Below are positions 1-18,823 of a stretch of DNA of 64,000 nt, in pieces (the first letter of the stretch is position 1; the number at the start of each line of letters is the position of its first letter). The position numbers and the translations under genes were made by a program. Source of the DNA: Oryzias latipes (lineage: Eukaryota > Chordata > Actinopteri > Beloniformes > Adrianichthyidae); the NCBI RefSeq assembly GCF_002234675.1, contig NC_019879.2, positions 3,778,619-3,842,618 on the forward strand. The letters are read 5' to 3'. Under the pieces are notes generated by a model. The model was given only the letters and a program-made list of their open reading frames with translations, was not told where the DNA came from and searched no databases.

Positions 1-375
1 CAGACTATATCCTTGAAAACTGTGAAGGGGGGCTTTGGCTCCGTCACCAACTGTCCTCTCAGCAAAGCATCTGCAAACAAAGCTCTCGGTGTCCCATCAT
101 TCATTTATCCGCTGGACGCCTGTTCAAGCAAATGTGTATCAAATCACTTCAACACCTTGAAAGCAAAACATTTTTTTTTATTTTTTATAACTGGAAACAA
201 ATTCAGGAGTCCAGGAGTTAAAAGGGATTCACTGTTTATATTTGGGTTGAATTTGTAAAAAAAAAAAAAAAAAAAACTTAAATGAAATGACACTGAAACA
301 AAATGAATGAAATGACTTTTTTGAACTCAAACTGTTTTATAGCGGTAACCACATCATGTCTGACTTTATTTCCAA

Positions 376-840
376 CTAGACGGAGCTGCATTTCCAGAAG
401 AAAATGCAGGGTTGAATGCTATATTGCTGAAGGAAAATGAGACTTAAAGGGTAATAATTGGCAAAAGCAAAAAATAAAGAAATGATCAAAGTTGACCATA
501 AATAAAGAAAAAACTGTAAAATAACAAAAATGTATTTTTGTGAAAAATGCCAGAGCCGGGTATCGAACCAGCGAGCTTCTGCACCAAGGATTCCCCATGT
601 ATTTCAATGGGGGCAAAAATCCTGAAAAATCCTGGAATATCTGGAAAAGTTCAAGGATTTGAAGGACCAAAAGTCGTAGCTGAAAAAAAGCTGAAAGAGC
701 TGAAAAATTGTAGAAGGAGTTAAGCGGCAAAACTTGGAGGAAGATACTAGAATAAAGAAAGAGAAACAGGAAAACAATGGGTTAAATGCTTTATAGCAAT
801 CAACCAATTAAAAAAATCATAAAACAGGTTATTTTTCCGT
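376..840 (-). repeat. Dispersed repeat with tRNA-like B box, copy 1
   Basis: The stretch from the GCATTTCCAGAAGAAAATGC motif to about 840 recurs at 34190-34560 with clear similarity. On the minus strand it holds GGTTCGATACCCGGC (555-569), a good RNA polymerase III B box, so a tRNA-derived SINE is likely. An A box is not clear. Confidence 0.6.
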
Positions 841-863
841 TTAGTGTGATACTTACTGTACGT

Positions 864-1345
864 CCATTGACTGTATAGTATAACTGGACGAATCCGCGGT
901 ACCCATTAGCTCCAACCAAGTGAAGTCAATTTAGTCGTCATTTTTCCACCGTGTTTCTGTCGCCACGTTGGAGCCAGACATCCTCAGTAAGCTTTAAGGA
1001 TTGGTCGTCTACATTTCTATGGCAACCAGTCTCTCCAATGAGGAGTGAGCACATCAAAGGCCACACCAGGAGAATCTGTAAATCAAATGCTTCGAAGACC
1101 ACCTACTTTTCTATTGAGGAACCTGATTGATCAGTTTACAAGTTGGATAACTTGCACTACAGCAAATATATCATCTAAAAAAATTAGGATTAGCAAGAAC
1201 CAATGCAAGAATGGTTATTCTTACAAACAACAATGAGAGAGTAACAGCTGTTTATTTCTCGGCTTTTTGGGACCAGCGGGTGCTTCCTGTTTTGAATGCA
1301 AGGGGGGAGGGGTCGTTCGGTCCAGTTCTCATTCACTGTCAATGG
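864..1345 (+). mobile_element. Family C non-autonomous DNA transposon, copy 1
   Basis: The ends are imperfect inverted repeats: CCATTGACTG...AACTGGAC on the left and GTCCAGTTCTCATTCACTG...CAATGG on the right. The same ends and inner blocks (TTTCTATGGCAACC, TAACAGCTGTT, GGGACCAGCGGGTRCTTCCTG) recur at 8920-9418 (reversed), 25680-26404, 41505-41660 and 55408-55790. There is no transposase. Confidence 0.65.
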
Positions 1346-1633
1346 TGGAGTCCTGGATTAATGGTGAATTGCACATTAGTGACATACAACATGAAGTGGT
1401 TACTGCCTTGGAGTGATTCTGGATTCACATTTAACATTTAATTTCCATACTGAGAAATCAACTCAATTGGACCTTTTTGGTTAAATGCTTATGAATTGCA
1501 TTTTCATGCTATGAGTTTGACTAATTTCTCCTATTGGTTCACAGTTTAAGAACATAGCGGCAATGAAAAGCCCAACGTCCCTGAAAAAAGCATTCTCAAA
1601 GTAATGGAAAACAGTGCAAAAACACACACTGAC

Positions 1634-2855
1634 CAGCCACTTTTTTAGGTCCACCTTGCTAGTACCGGATTGGACCTGTTTAGCCTTCAGAACTGCCTTA
1701 ATCCTTAGTGGCATAGAGTCAACAAGGTCTGAGTCTGAGTCCAGAGAACTCAATGTCACGTTCTAGAAACCAGTCTGAGATGATTCCAGCTTTGTGACAT
1801 GGCACCTTATCCTGCTGGAAGTAGCCACCAGAAGATGGAACATTGTGGTCATACTTCAATTCAATTCAGTTTTATTTATATAGCCCAATATTACAACAAT
1901 AGCCATTTCAATGGGGGTCATGCCGGTAATTGTATCGTACACATAAAATGATAAAGAACATGAAGTAATAAAATTTAAAAGGTAATGGCTAAACTAAACT
2001 AAACAGACTAAACTAAACTGGGCATCCCTGCCCTTAAACCTTCCTTCTCGGTGAGTAAAAACTCAGATTTCTTCATAAAGGGATGGATATAGTCAGCAAC
2101 AATTCTCAGGTAGGCTGTTGCAGCGTAACCATGCTCATTTAAGGGGCCCAAAGTGTGCCAAGAAAATATCCCCCACACCATTACACCAGCACCAGCCTGA
2201 ACCGCTGATACAAGGCAGGATGGATCCATGGTTTCATTTTGATAACACCAAACTCTGACCCTACCATCCGCATGTGGCAGCAGAGATGGAGACACATAAT
2301 TTTCCAATCGTCTATTGGTGATTCTGTGTGAGTTCTGGCCTCAGTTTCCTGTTCTTTTGCTGGCAGGAGTGACACCCGGTGTGGTCTTCCTCTGATGTAG
2401 CTCACTTGGCTCCAGGTTTGACGTGTTGTGTGTTCAGGGATGTTCTTGTGCAGACCTCTGTTGGAACCAGTGGTTCTTTGAGTTCCTGCTGTCTTTCTAT
2501 CAACTGGAACCAGCCTGAATGTTCTCCTCTGACCTCTGGCATCAACAAGGCATTTCCGCCCACTCACTGGATATTTTCTCTTTTTCTAACCGTTCTCTGT
2601 AAACCCTAGAGATGGTTGTGGGTGAAACTCCCAGTAGATCAGCAGTTTCTGAAATACTCAGACCAGCCCGTCTGGTACCAACATCCATGTCAAAGTCACA
2701 TCAGTCACTTTCTTACCCATTCTGATGCTCAGTCTGAACTGCAGCAGATATTCTTAGACATGACCATGTCTACATGGTTTAAATGTGATTGGCTGATCAG
2801 AAATTTGCGTTAACGACGAGTTGGAAAGGTTTTCTAAATAAAGTGTCCAGAGGGT
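1634..2855 (-). mobile_element. Degenerate Tc1/mariner-like transposon with transposase remnants
   Basis: Inverted ends can be read: CACTTTTTTAGGTCCACCTT at 1638 and the reversed form near 2826-2850 (CTAAATAAAGTGTCC). On the minus strand, conceptual pieces match Tc1-like transposase: a DDE-region piece at about 2307-2008 with GVMVWGIFSWHTLGPL, and an upstream piece at about 2567-2330. Frameshifts and stops separate them, and the centre is deleted and replaced by another repeat near 1856-2015, so no active enzyme is made. Confidence 0.75.
1856..2015. repeat. Repeat inserted into the Tc1-like transposon
   Basis: The Tc1-like sequence breaks after TCATACTTCAAT and resumes near 2070. Between them is a stretch starting TTCAATTCAGTTTTATTTAT and holding repeats of AAACTAAACT. 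The TTTTATTTATATAGC motif is typical of a widespread fish SINE/LINE tail, but the class is uncertain. Confidence 0.45.
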
Positions 2856-2911
2856 GTATCATTTATTGAGTTTTGAAAGTTTTATGAAATGTGTTTCAAG
2901 ATGATTCTTAA

Positions 2912-3117
2912 CCCTTGTGCTATCTTAGATGACCCCACCCTTCCATTTATGTGTTATTCCTACCATGACAAAGGTGGATAATGGTAAAGAGGATTTCATG
3001 TAATCCATGGACACCAGTGAAGATCACAAATCATTGAAGAAAAAAGGTTCAGCGCACTGTCTGGTGGGTCTAGATGACCCAACTCCCAATGTTAAAGTGC
3101 CTAAGATAGCACAAGGG
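2912..3117 (+). mobile_element. Family A TTAA MITE, copy 1
   Basis: Element of 206 bp with perfect 17-base inverted ends (CCCTTGTGCTATCTTAG and its complement), flanked on both sides by TTAA (2908-2911, 3118-3121). TTAA duplications and CCC..GGG ends are hallmarks of piggyBac-type elements. No coding capacity. Confidence 0.85.
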
Positions 3118-3356
3118 TTAAAAGGTCTTGAACAGAACAGGAGTTGCCACAGAGTAACAGTCGGTGAGGAAAAGGCCTGTTAATTCTCGTTTTCTGGCTG
3201 GTTTGTTTTCTAGATGTTGTCTTTTAACCGTAGTTTTTTAAAAATTTTAAAAACCTTTGCAGGGTCTTAATCTGTAAGTGAGTCTTGAGCTTTATGTGCT
3301 GTCAACACGTCACCTTTATAATAGTGTTTGTTGTTCTTTAAGCAAAACTAAATAAG

Positions 3357-3660
3357 CGTGTTAGCTCAGTTGGTTTAATCCGAGCACATTTTGGAAGATA
3401 TCATGTTCAAACTAAAAATGTGGAGTTTGTTTTCTTACTTTCCTTCCAGCTTCCCCCCACAGTCCAAAAATAAACATTGTCGGTCAATTAGAAACTCTTG
3501 TGCCAAGGTGTGGTTATGATTGTCTGTGTGTGGCTCTGAGATGGATTTGAGACCCGCCCAGAATGAATTCCGCCTTTGCCCAACAGTGGTTGGAATAGGC
3601 TCCAGCAACCCTGTGACCCTGAAAGAGGTCGATCCCCTCATGCCCGACTTCATTTACGAT
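3357..3660 (+). mobile_element. tRNA-derived SINE
   Basis: The head GTTAGCTCAGTTGGTTTAAT resembles a tRNA A box and ATGTTCAAACT a decayed B box. The body has GGATTTGAGACCCGCCCAG and GGAATAGGCTCCAGCAACCC, common to fish SINEs. Confidence 0.6.
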
Positions 3661-4439
3661 TAATTAAAAAATATCCTTCAGTGTTTTTTCCCTTCAAGGT
3701 GGTTTTAAATTGGATTAAATTATACTTTACGAATCATCAACATATGGCATGAAGGGATTTAGGGATTAAGGTAGAGGATACATGTTATTTATTGTGAGGA
3801 CATGCTGATGAAAATTTAAGTCCTAAAAATCTTGTTTCTTGAAACATTTCCCCCTCGTCTAAGTAGCTTCATCAGCACGTGTCAGATCTGTAAAGACAAA
3901 AACCTTGAACTTTTAGAAATATTCTGAGTCCAAGTGAAGTTAAATCCTAAAACTCAAAAAGTATCTGTCAGTAAACTGGACGGCGGCAAAGCTCCATCCA
4001 CGCAAAAGAAGAGTTTCTTGGGTTTGTGTCGCCATCTAGCGGTGGAAATGAAGTAAAGGGGTCAACAATAACGATGACAATAATAAAGTTTTGTGAATTA
4101 AACCATTTATTTGGATATTTTTGCACGAAAACAAAGCATTGATTTAAAAATAATCTGACAGTTTTTGTGTTGTTTACATTTTTTTCAGCCTAAATGATTC
4201 AGTTTACCACGTGCCCTTGAATACAAATAAGCATTATTTTTAAACTGGATGGTTGAATAATTTATTGAATGGTCAAAATGGGAATAAACCCTAATCCGAT
4301 TATGCTGCAGAGGTCACTGGAGTTAGAAGAGACCCGTTGAAGGTCGACATGTCCCCACAGAGAGATCTTTCATTCTCTTCATTCACTAGAATTTACGGAT
4401 TTGACCAAAAGGATTTGGATTTTTATTTTTAATCCTGCG

Positions 4440-10890
<6,451 letters not shown>

Positions 10891-11087
10891 CACCCGTCCT
10901 CTGTGCTGAGCGTGCGCCCATCACGGTGGACATCTTTGCATTGTAAAAACAACATCTTTCACACAGCAGAGGGACGGGTTCTGTTTAGAGGCTGCAGTCG
11001 CTGTACCTTAACCGTCATTTTTGTGTGTGTAAACGTGAGGTTTTCAAGCTTTGCTAGAAGCTTTGTAATTATTAGTCGCTCATTCCA

Positions 11088-11093
11088 AATAAA
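11088..11093 (+). terminator. lancl3: Polyadenylation signal AATAAA, LANCL3
   Basis: A canonical AATAAA lies about 200 bases after the LANCL3 stop, the first good signal downstream and before the next repeats. It implies a short 3' UTR. Confidence 0.6.
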
Positions 11094-12783
11094 GAAAAGA
11101 CCAAGAACTGAGGCAGAAGCTGAATTGAGTTATTGGATCATAAATGGGTCTTTCCAGAATTGGAGGACATTTTGGCTTCAAAATTCATAAAAAACAAATC
11201 TTGACTTTTCTGATTTTTTGCGACATATTCATCAAAAGCAGGAAATAAATATCAAAGGCTTGATAAGATCAGCTAACAGATCAATTATACAATTTTTATG
11301 ACATGATATATTTGGTGTTTGCAAAATTACCATCTGTGAAAACTAGAAGAGAGGAAAGCCGTTTGCTCGAACCATCCTTTTGTGAAACTGTTTGATAGTG
11401 TCAAGTCCAGAGCAGATCATGTAATGCTAAAAAAAAAAGGTTAACAAGGTTGTGTGCATGTTGTGGGACTGACAATAATTCTTTTTTTAAATATTTTGTT
11501 TAAAGCATAGCCACAAGAGACGCCTATGAAAAAACTACCAAACATGAACTTTAAATTTCATTTGAACTGTTCTATTTAAGACTTAACTTGGACATTAGGG
11601 GGGTTGAACAGGGAAAAAGTGGCATCTCAGGGGGTAATCCAGACTGTTTTGGCCTTTTTAAAACTATTTTTAAGCCTTTTTCTGTCTTAGCTTTTGCAGA
11701 TTTGGTCTCAAAACAATACATATTCATTAGGAACTACAAATTTTTGTATTTTGTATATTTTAAATATAAGTAGGGCGTAAAATATCCTCTAATTCTAGAA
11801 TGACCCGAATGTACTTGGAGTTCCCTTTACTCCAAAGGGAAATCCTCATTTGAAGGGAAGGTTGTGGAGTTCTAAAATCAATGCAAACATGAACTGACGT
11901 TGATTGTTTTTATTTAATTCAATGTAAAACTACTGACTTCCTGCTAAAAAAAAAGCGATCCCACTGCAACCTTGATACTTAAAGTACAAAAACTTTGAAA
12001 AGTTGAAGTTGCAGCTTCATCGCCTTGCTTGTTGCTCTCAGGTTCCACATGTGCACTATTGACAGTAGAGTAAATGTAGTTACACCTGCTTTGCACAACA
12101 TACCAGCTCAGTCATCCCAGCTGAGTCTTTTAGACACACTAACTTTAGTTGATTTTGTTCTCGACCTATCAAGCAATTTTATCAACTAAAAACCTGGTAT
12201 TTGTGGAACTTTTGATGTTTTTTCATCTCGCTTTCTTCTTGCCGTACCAGCATCCTTTTGATCTTATGTCACACCGTGTGCCAGCTGTTTTTCTATGTGT
12301 CCAGCTCTGTTAGATGCTATAAAAATAGTCAATTTTACAGCAGGAAACATTTTAATCGGTGTGACAAGATGGAGAACACAGCAGAAATCTGAGTCATATT
12401 GCAAAAACCGCTTTATTCAGTTAAGTCATTGATGTTGGTTTGACGTACATATAAAATGTGGCCTTAAAAATGTTCAACTAACACTTGTATTTGATCACAT
12501 CTCAGAGTGGAAAGGATGATAAAAAATGCTTGTGAACAGCAGCAAACCAACGCAGTTTCCTGATGCTATCTGTGCCTGTGGCTGCACATTTAGAAGCTGT
12601 TTGTGTAACATTTGCTGTTTTCTTTTTCTTTTTTTGGCATTTGTTATCCTAGCTGTAAAAAAAAGGTGAGACCAAGCCATGATTGTAAAAATAAAGTGTC
12701 TAACTGTATGAAATAATAAACAGAACATACAAGAGAAAGGTTTTATTCGTTCTTCTAAACCCATTTGTTCCCTTTCCCATTCA

Positions 12784-12880
12784 TGGGCGAAGGCAGGGAC
12801 ACCCTGGACAGGTCACCAGTGTGTCGCAGGGCCAGAGTCACACACTCACTCACACCTAGGGACAATTTAGATTAACCAGT
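12784..12880 (+). repeat. Fish repeat fragment, left part
   Basis: CACCCTGGACAGGTCACCAG and CACACCTAGGGACAATTTAG are typical of a widespread fish repeat. Its right part is found at 13500-13720, beyond an inserted LINE piece. Confidence 0.5.
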
Positions 12881-12886
12881 GAACCT

Positions 12887-13260
12887 ATGGAGCATGTTTT
12901 TGCCATCTGGCATGTTGGTGCAGAGACAATAATCTCCTCCCTGAACGTGGAGAAGACGAAGGAGATGTCCCTCCAACGTCTCACCGGTGAGAGGATCACC
13001 GGTGCCCCCCTCCCCTCCCTCCAGGACATCTACAGCACCCGTCTCACCCGGATCCATCCATCCCACAGCTCCTTCATTCTGCTGCCATCCGGGAGGAGAC
13101 TGTGTTGTCTTCAGGGCAGGACCAGCAGATTCAGAGACAGTTTTCTCCACCCCCTCCCCTCTTGTACTATTCCCCCCCTGTTCTGCTGAACTCTGACACG
13201 CACTCGTCATTCTACCTCATCAGCACTGAACTGCACCTTCCACCAGTCCCCTGGTGCTGA
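12887..13260 (+). pseudogene. LINE (non-LTR retrotransposon) ORF2 C-terminal remnant
   Basis: The conceptual peptide has LPSLQDIYSTRLTRIHPSHS, then FILLPSGRRLCCLQGRTSRF and RDSFLHPLP, the pattern at the C-terminal end of fish LINE ORF2 (after the reverse transcriptase). Only about 100 codons remain and there is no enzyme domain. A T-rich tail follows to about 13400. Confidence 0.6.
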
Positions 13261-13499
13261 AAAAATTGAAGAACTATTCTACAATCACTTCATTTTTTCT
13301 TTTTTTTACAGTCACATTATTTTTCTCTTTTTGTAGTCATTTGATTTTCTCTTTCGTAGTCACCTTGTTTTTTTTTCCGTCTTCTTGTATTTTCTTTAGT
13401 AAAATTTGAAGTTAGATTCCCTGTTTAGACTGGAGCTTGAGAGAAACAGAATTTTTAATTTCTATGTATGTAAAAAAATGCAACACATTTAATTTTTTT

Positions 13500-13720
13500 T
13501 TTTACTTTGACCTTTGGACGGTGGGAGGAAGCCGGAGTCTTCGGAGAAAACCCATGCATGCCCGGGGAGAAGATGCAAACTCCACAGAGAAAGGACCCCC
13601 ATTGGTATTCTGGTTCAGGTCCCCAGGCCTGGTTCAGAAGGCCCCCTGGTTGGGGACCAACCAGGGGGCCTTCTTGCTGTGAGGCAACAACCACTGCGCC
13701 ACCATGCGGAGAAATTGTTT
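13500..13720 (+). repeat. Fish repeat fragment, right part
   Basis: GACGGTGGGAGGAAGCCGG and GAAGATGCAAACTCCACAG continue the repeat begun at 12784. It contains a local inverted repeat (CCCCCTGGTTGGGGACC... AACCAGGGGGCC, about 13640-13671). Confidence 0.5.
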
Positions 13721-13752
13721 ATTGTAAATTATTTATTGTACTTATTGTATTC

Positions 13753-14300
13753 TAAAGTTCCACTTCGATCATCTTTTGTAAGATCGTTCCCATTGGTCTT
13801 TTAACCCTTGTGCTATCCTATAGGGTCAACATGACCCGATCCTTACATTCACGTGTTATTCCTACCATGTCAAAGGTGGATAAAGGTGAAGAGGATGTCT
13901 TGTAATCCATGGACACCGGTAAAGATCACAAATCATTGAAGAAAAAAGGTTCAGAGCACTGTCTTGTGGGGTCTAGATGACCCAACTCCAAATGCAAAAG
14001 TGCCTAGGATAGCACAAGGGTTAAATTAGGATTCTAGCCAAAAAAGAACATCTGTGTTTTCTAGGACTTAGTTTCTGCAGAGCAGGAGCTCATTAGAAAT
14101 TTACCACTGAGGATTGACTCCTCCTTCATTTCTCTTTGTCATTGAGCGAGGTTTACATGCTTTCCCGCTAGCTTACAGCCCCTCACAACCCCAAACTAAT
14201 TAGTGGTTTAGCAAAAAAAGGTGAACAACATCGGAGCTGTCCAGCCGTGCAGTTTAGATCCAGATTCCAGCTCAGACCAGGAAACCAAAGATGTTCATGG
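13753..14300 (+). mobile_element. Family B repeat, copy b, split by a MITE
   Basis: Left part 13753-13804, right part from 14021, with the family A MITE between. Keeps AGTTTCTGCAGAGCAGGAG and, further right, CCCGCTAGCTTACAGCCCC, shared with copy h. Confidence 0.6.
13805..14020 (+). mobile_element. Family A TTAA MITE, copy 3
   Basis: 216 bp with TTAA on both sides (13801-13804, 14021-14024). It sits inside a family B repeat, whose halves resume on either side at GGTCTTT and ATTCTAGCC. Confidence 0.85.
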
Positions 14301-15183
14301 ATCTATTTGTCTGACAGTGGATGGATCAGAATAGGGTGGAGCCGAGAGATTGTGGCTTGTCGATTATAGGTCTTTTCTTTGCACGCCGTTAGTACCCTTT
14401 GAGCCTGGTTCCAGTGCCACAGCCGGAGTATAGTTTCTGACCATGTCTATCGTAGCTCTGTTTTTATTTTTTAATCCTGGAAACCCAAGGGGATACACTA
14501 TGCCCCTCTTTAAAATTTGCACTTGATTTTTTTTTTACATTTAATTTTTTGATTTAATTTTTCTTTTACTGCTGTTAATTGCTGTTATACCTAAAAAAAA
14601 ACAAATAAAAACTTATAAACACATTTACAGAACATATAGGCCTAGACAAATGCATCCAAAACACAGCGATGACCATCAAAGTTTTACACATAAACACATA
14701 AAGATTAACAGCAAAGTGCACATTTAAATAAGAAATGGTAAACAAAGAATATGTTTAAAAATAATGTTATAAACAAAAGAAAAAATATTCATCATAAAGG
14801 GAAGTAGAACTGTGGTGTGCTTTGGGAGTATAAATATTTTAAGAGCTTTAAACTTAAAATTGAGAAATAAATGTAAAATAAATAGGAGTGATCTTTCTTG
14901 AAAGTTATAAATTCGCAGTATTTTCCATTTTTGTATTATAAAAACTAAAATAAGTATAGTAAATTAAATTAATTCCATAGTTACTGTCCCAACTGGTTCC
15001 AGATCTGGAAATAAATACCCAATTCACAAAAACTGAAGGACAAATTCAAGTGATTAGTTGCAAAAACGACATTTATTATCAATATTTGATATAAAGTTTG
15101 GCTATGCACATGTTTGTTAGGTAAAATCATGTATGCAAAATGTATTAGTAATGCAAAATTTATCTAGGAAAAAAAACACCACT

Positions 15184-15660
15184 CATTTGATTTGATTTGA
15201 TTTGAAATGGTTTATTTCAAGCAATCAAATAGGAATAATACACAAAAACGTTACAATCATCAGTTATACATTCATACAATGACGAATTAAACTTAGGATA
15301 ATTAGACATATTAATAAATATTGCTTGTAAGGGAGTGGAAGGAAGCGAACTTATATAATCCCACCCCGTTTTACAGTAAACATTTTATTACATGATTTAT
15401 CATTATCCGGTTCATAACTTTTATCAGACAGAATTAAGGATCCTGAAGTATCAATAAAGCACATGACAAAGATGAATTACCTAAATTATGTAATAACCTT
15501 TTAGAAATTTTCTTAGCAAAATTCGATCAAGTATCAAAAGTTAAAATATGTGCAAAATTATGTTACATTAGGAAAAAAGTCAATTTTTCAATTTTTGGAG
15601 CAAGTGAAGTAATATCATTAGAAAATGGATTTAACCATTTTCAATAATTAATTAATCATT
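15184..15660 (-). repeat. LINE 3'-end-like repeat, copy 1
   Basis: Starts with TTGATTTGATTTGATTTGAA, then shares long blocks (AATGGTTTATTTCAA, AACTTAGGATAATTAGACAT, GGAAGCGAACTTATATAATC) with 29490-29765. The short-repeat start fits the tail of a LINE read backwards. Confidence 0.55.
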
Positions 15661-15949
15661 TATTTATTCATGCCAATTAACATTAAGGATATTTTTCCAG
15701 AAAATTAGACCTCCAGGTATGATTTCTCTTTCTTCACACATTATGTTTATTATTACTGCATTTAAAAAAAAACCCAAGATATTATATTTATTTATTATCA
15801 AATGAGGGTTCATTTGAATTGCAACTTGCTGGATCCCTTTTGTTCCGCCAGCCCCACCCCCTCCCCCAAAAAAGTGCTGCACTAATTTGATCATGACAAT
15901 CATCTGCAGAGCCCCCTGCAGGATCTCCCAGGAATCACACCTGCCTTTG

Positions 15950-16120
15950 CCCACCTCCTGCCTGCCTCCGCTTCAACAGAAGCTGTGCGGCATCCGGATG
16001 CCGAAGCGCAGCGCCGTCACGTCCAGCTGGACGCCTGACAGACGGCTCCCTGCTCCCGGTATGGCCGCGCGCGCCCGCAGCGAAGCCGCGCCGCCCGGAC
16101 GGATGGCGGAGTGAGTGAGA
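15950..16120 (+). promoter_or_regulatory. xk: XK CpG-rich 5' region
   Basis: GC content and CpG density rise sharply from about 15950 and stay high through XK exon 1 to about 16450, where a GT-rich tract begins inside intron 1. This is the likely promoter and 5' UTR. No TATA box or clear start site is visible; a tetranucleotide-poor AT-rich repeat region lies immediately upstream. Confidence 0.4.
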
Positions 16121-18791
16121 ATGCGCTTCCCCAGCTCCATCTTTGTGTCGGTGTCTCTGTTCACGGCCGAGACCACGGCAGCGCTGTACCTCAGTTCCAC
16201 ATACAGCTCCGCCGGGGACCGGATCTGGCAGGGGCTCACGCTGCTCTTCACGCTCCTGGCGTCGGTGCTCGTGCAACTCACGCTCACCTTCATCCACCGA
16301 GACCTGAGCAGGGACCGCCCGCTGGTGCTGCTGCTGCACATCCTGCAGCTCGGTCCAGTCGTCAGGTTGGTGTGGCTTCATTCTCAGTCCTGCGTGGGTC
16401 TGTCAGTGCGCAGGGACACAGGGGTGTGCGCCCACGCGCGTGCCAACCCCGCTTGAGTTTGTGTGTCTACGTGCGTGCGCGTGTGTGTTTGTATGTGTGT
16501 GTGTCCCTCTTATCAAGCACATGATGATGTTGTATTCATCCCCTCCCTCTGCGCGCGCTCTGATGTCTGTGGCATTCAAACGGGAAGTGCAGAGCTGATC
16601 AATCAATCATCGATATGTCCCATCACAGCTTCTCATCGGGGGTTGCGGTTTACGCACAGCGCCCAAGGCCGCTGGATCGCTTTAGTCTCTGTTAAACGGC
16701 ACGGTTCTGCTCCTAACGCAGTCCCGCGCGGTCCAACAGAACCCCCTGTGAGTCTAAGCTGCAGGAACGCGAGCTGCGCGCGCGCGCGCACATCACTGCT
16801 CCAAAAGAACCAGACAACGGGATATTTTTCTGAGTGCATTAAAAATAACCCCTCATCTTCAGGATTTACAGGCACACCTGCAACTTTCAGATCGTCTGAA
16901 ACATTTGTTTTACGGAGGAGCTTTAGGAGCTTAGAAACAAAAAACAAAGGGCCAAAATGAATTCCTTTTACAACAAAAAATCAGTATTCTGAGATTAAAG
17001 TCAGATAATTGGGGGGAAAAAACCTGTTCATAACTTTTTTCCAAAGTAAAAGAAGCGAATCTATAGATATAACAAGCAGTAGCAGCTTGATAAAGTTTTT
17101 AATTAGTGGATTAATGGAGGAGCTTATTTAGTTGACCACAGACTGACAGAATTACACCACTCAGAAGGACTTAGTGATATTGTGTAAAACTCAGTGGATG
17201 TCGTTATGCTGTTTGTTTCACTAGACAGATTTTTGGTATATGGAGACTATTGTACTGGGGGGGATGTATGCACCTCATCTTTACGGTGGCCCTGAAGTGC
17301 AAACCATTCAACACATTTTTAAGACCACAATGACAACAAAAAAGCAGTATTAGACACCAGTTAGTTAATTTTTTTATTTTAGTTTTCCGTAGGAGCCCCT
17401 AAAGGGCCATTAAAGAAGAAAAAAAACTAACTGGTGCGCACCAGTTAGTTTTTTTTTTTACTTAAAAGTTTTGTTTTTACTTTAAAAAACTTTTTTTTTT
17501 AACTTCAATTTCTTTTTCTCCTATGGCCCTTTAGGGGCTCCGTAGTATTACATTTCAGAAACCAAAACTTAAAAAAACAATAATGAAAAAAGATTTCAGA
17601 AAACAAAATTAATTTCCAGTAAAAAAAATGGAATATTAAATATTTTTGTATCGAGTGATTTGTTGAATGGTTTGCACTTCAGGGCCACCGTACATTTTTC
17701 ACATGATTGACTCACTAGTGAGTCTTACTGTTGGGGGGCAAAATCCCCCAAATTTTCCCCCCAAAAAACAACATTTTCCAACATTCTGTGGGTGTAAAAA
17801 GCTGATTTTGCCAGGAAATCCTTCCAAGTTGATCATTCAAAGAGCCACGAACACATGATGTCGCCTACCGGAGGAGCAGCACCGTCTGGTCATGGCGCGC
17901 CTTCAGGTTGGCAGTAGGCAGGCAGACGTTGCAGGTGTGTCTCAGCAGACTTGAGTGGTGGCCCGCAAGTGGCAAACCACAACCATGACCTGAACCTCAG
18001 GAGCAGAAACCGGTTTGCAAATGTACCGTCTGGGCAGGCATCATCATTTTTAGGAGAATAAATACCAAGCAAATGAAAATTGTGTTTCTTCTTATTCATT
18101 GTAATTAATATCAAAGGGAACTTTGACACGTTGCATTAAAATTCAGACCAAATAGGAAAATCAAATAACAATATCCCTAACTTATTTTGAGTGGTGTAAA
18201 TATAGAAGAGACATTGGTTTTTATAAATAAAACATGAAGTTTCACTTTCTCATCCAAAGGGAAGCGAAACACACACTTAATGCTGCTACTGAAACCTGTG
18301 GGGTTTTTTTTGTTGTTGTTGCGATATTTGTGCACATTTTCAGGTTTTATGTTCATTAACTGATACTTTTAACCAATTTACAGCTTAAGTTAAAGTTGAA
18401 TTCATATTAAAGATGGAATTTATTTTCTGTCTGTGCTTTGCAAAGCTGGAGTGTCACATGTCAGACACTGTCCAATGTAAATGATTGCATTTGCAAGTCA
18501 TTTAAATGATCGCTGTGTTTCTGTGCCCTCCGAAGCATTTTGAAGATGGGATCTTTCCTGTAGGACGCAGATGTTTTTTGTTGCTTTTCCGTCGCTCTGA
18601 CCCGAGTCTTGTTCGTCTTCTGACTCCTCGTAGAACAGCTCCAGGAATAGCACAGGCCGCTGCAGGCGGCTTATCTCTGACAACAGGAGCAGAGAGGGGA
18701 ACGACGCTGAGCATCTTCCCCTTATCCGCCTGAAGCAACACTTATAAACAAAACAGATATAGACCACAGACAGACAGACAGGCAGGCAGGC

Positions 18792-18823
<32 letters not shown>

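Larger units (their letters stand above)
10891..15949. other. Intergenic region LANCL3-XK
   Basis: LANCL3 3' UTR to about 11110, then AT-rich DNA without recognisable genes, LINE and fish repeat fragments at 12784-13720, family B with a nested MITE at 13753-14300, and a LINE-tail repeat at 15184. Nothing is recognised in 11110-12780 or 14300-15180. Confidence 0.6.
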
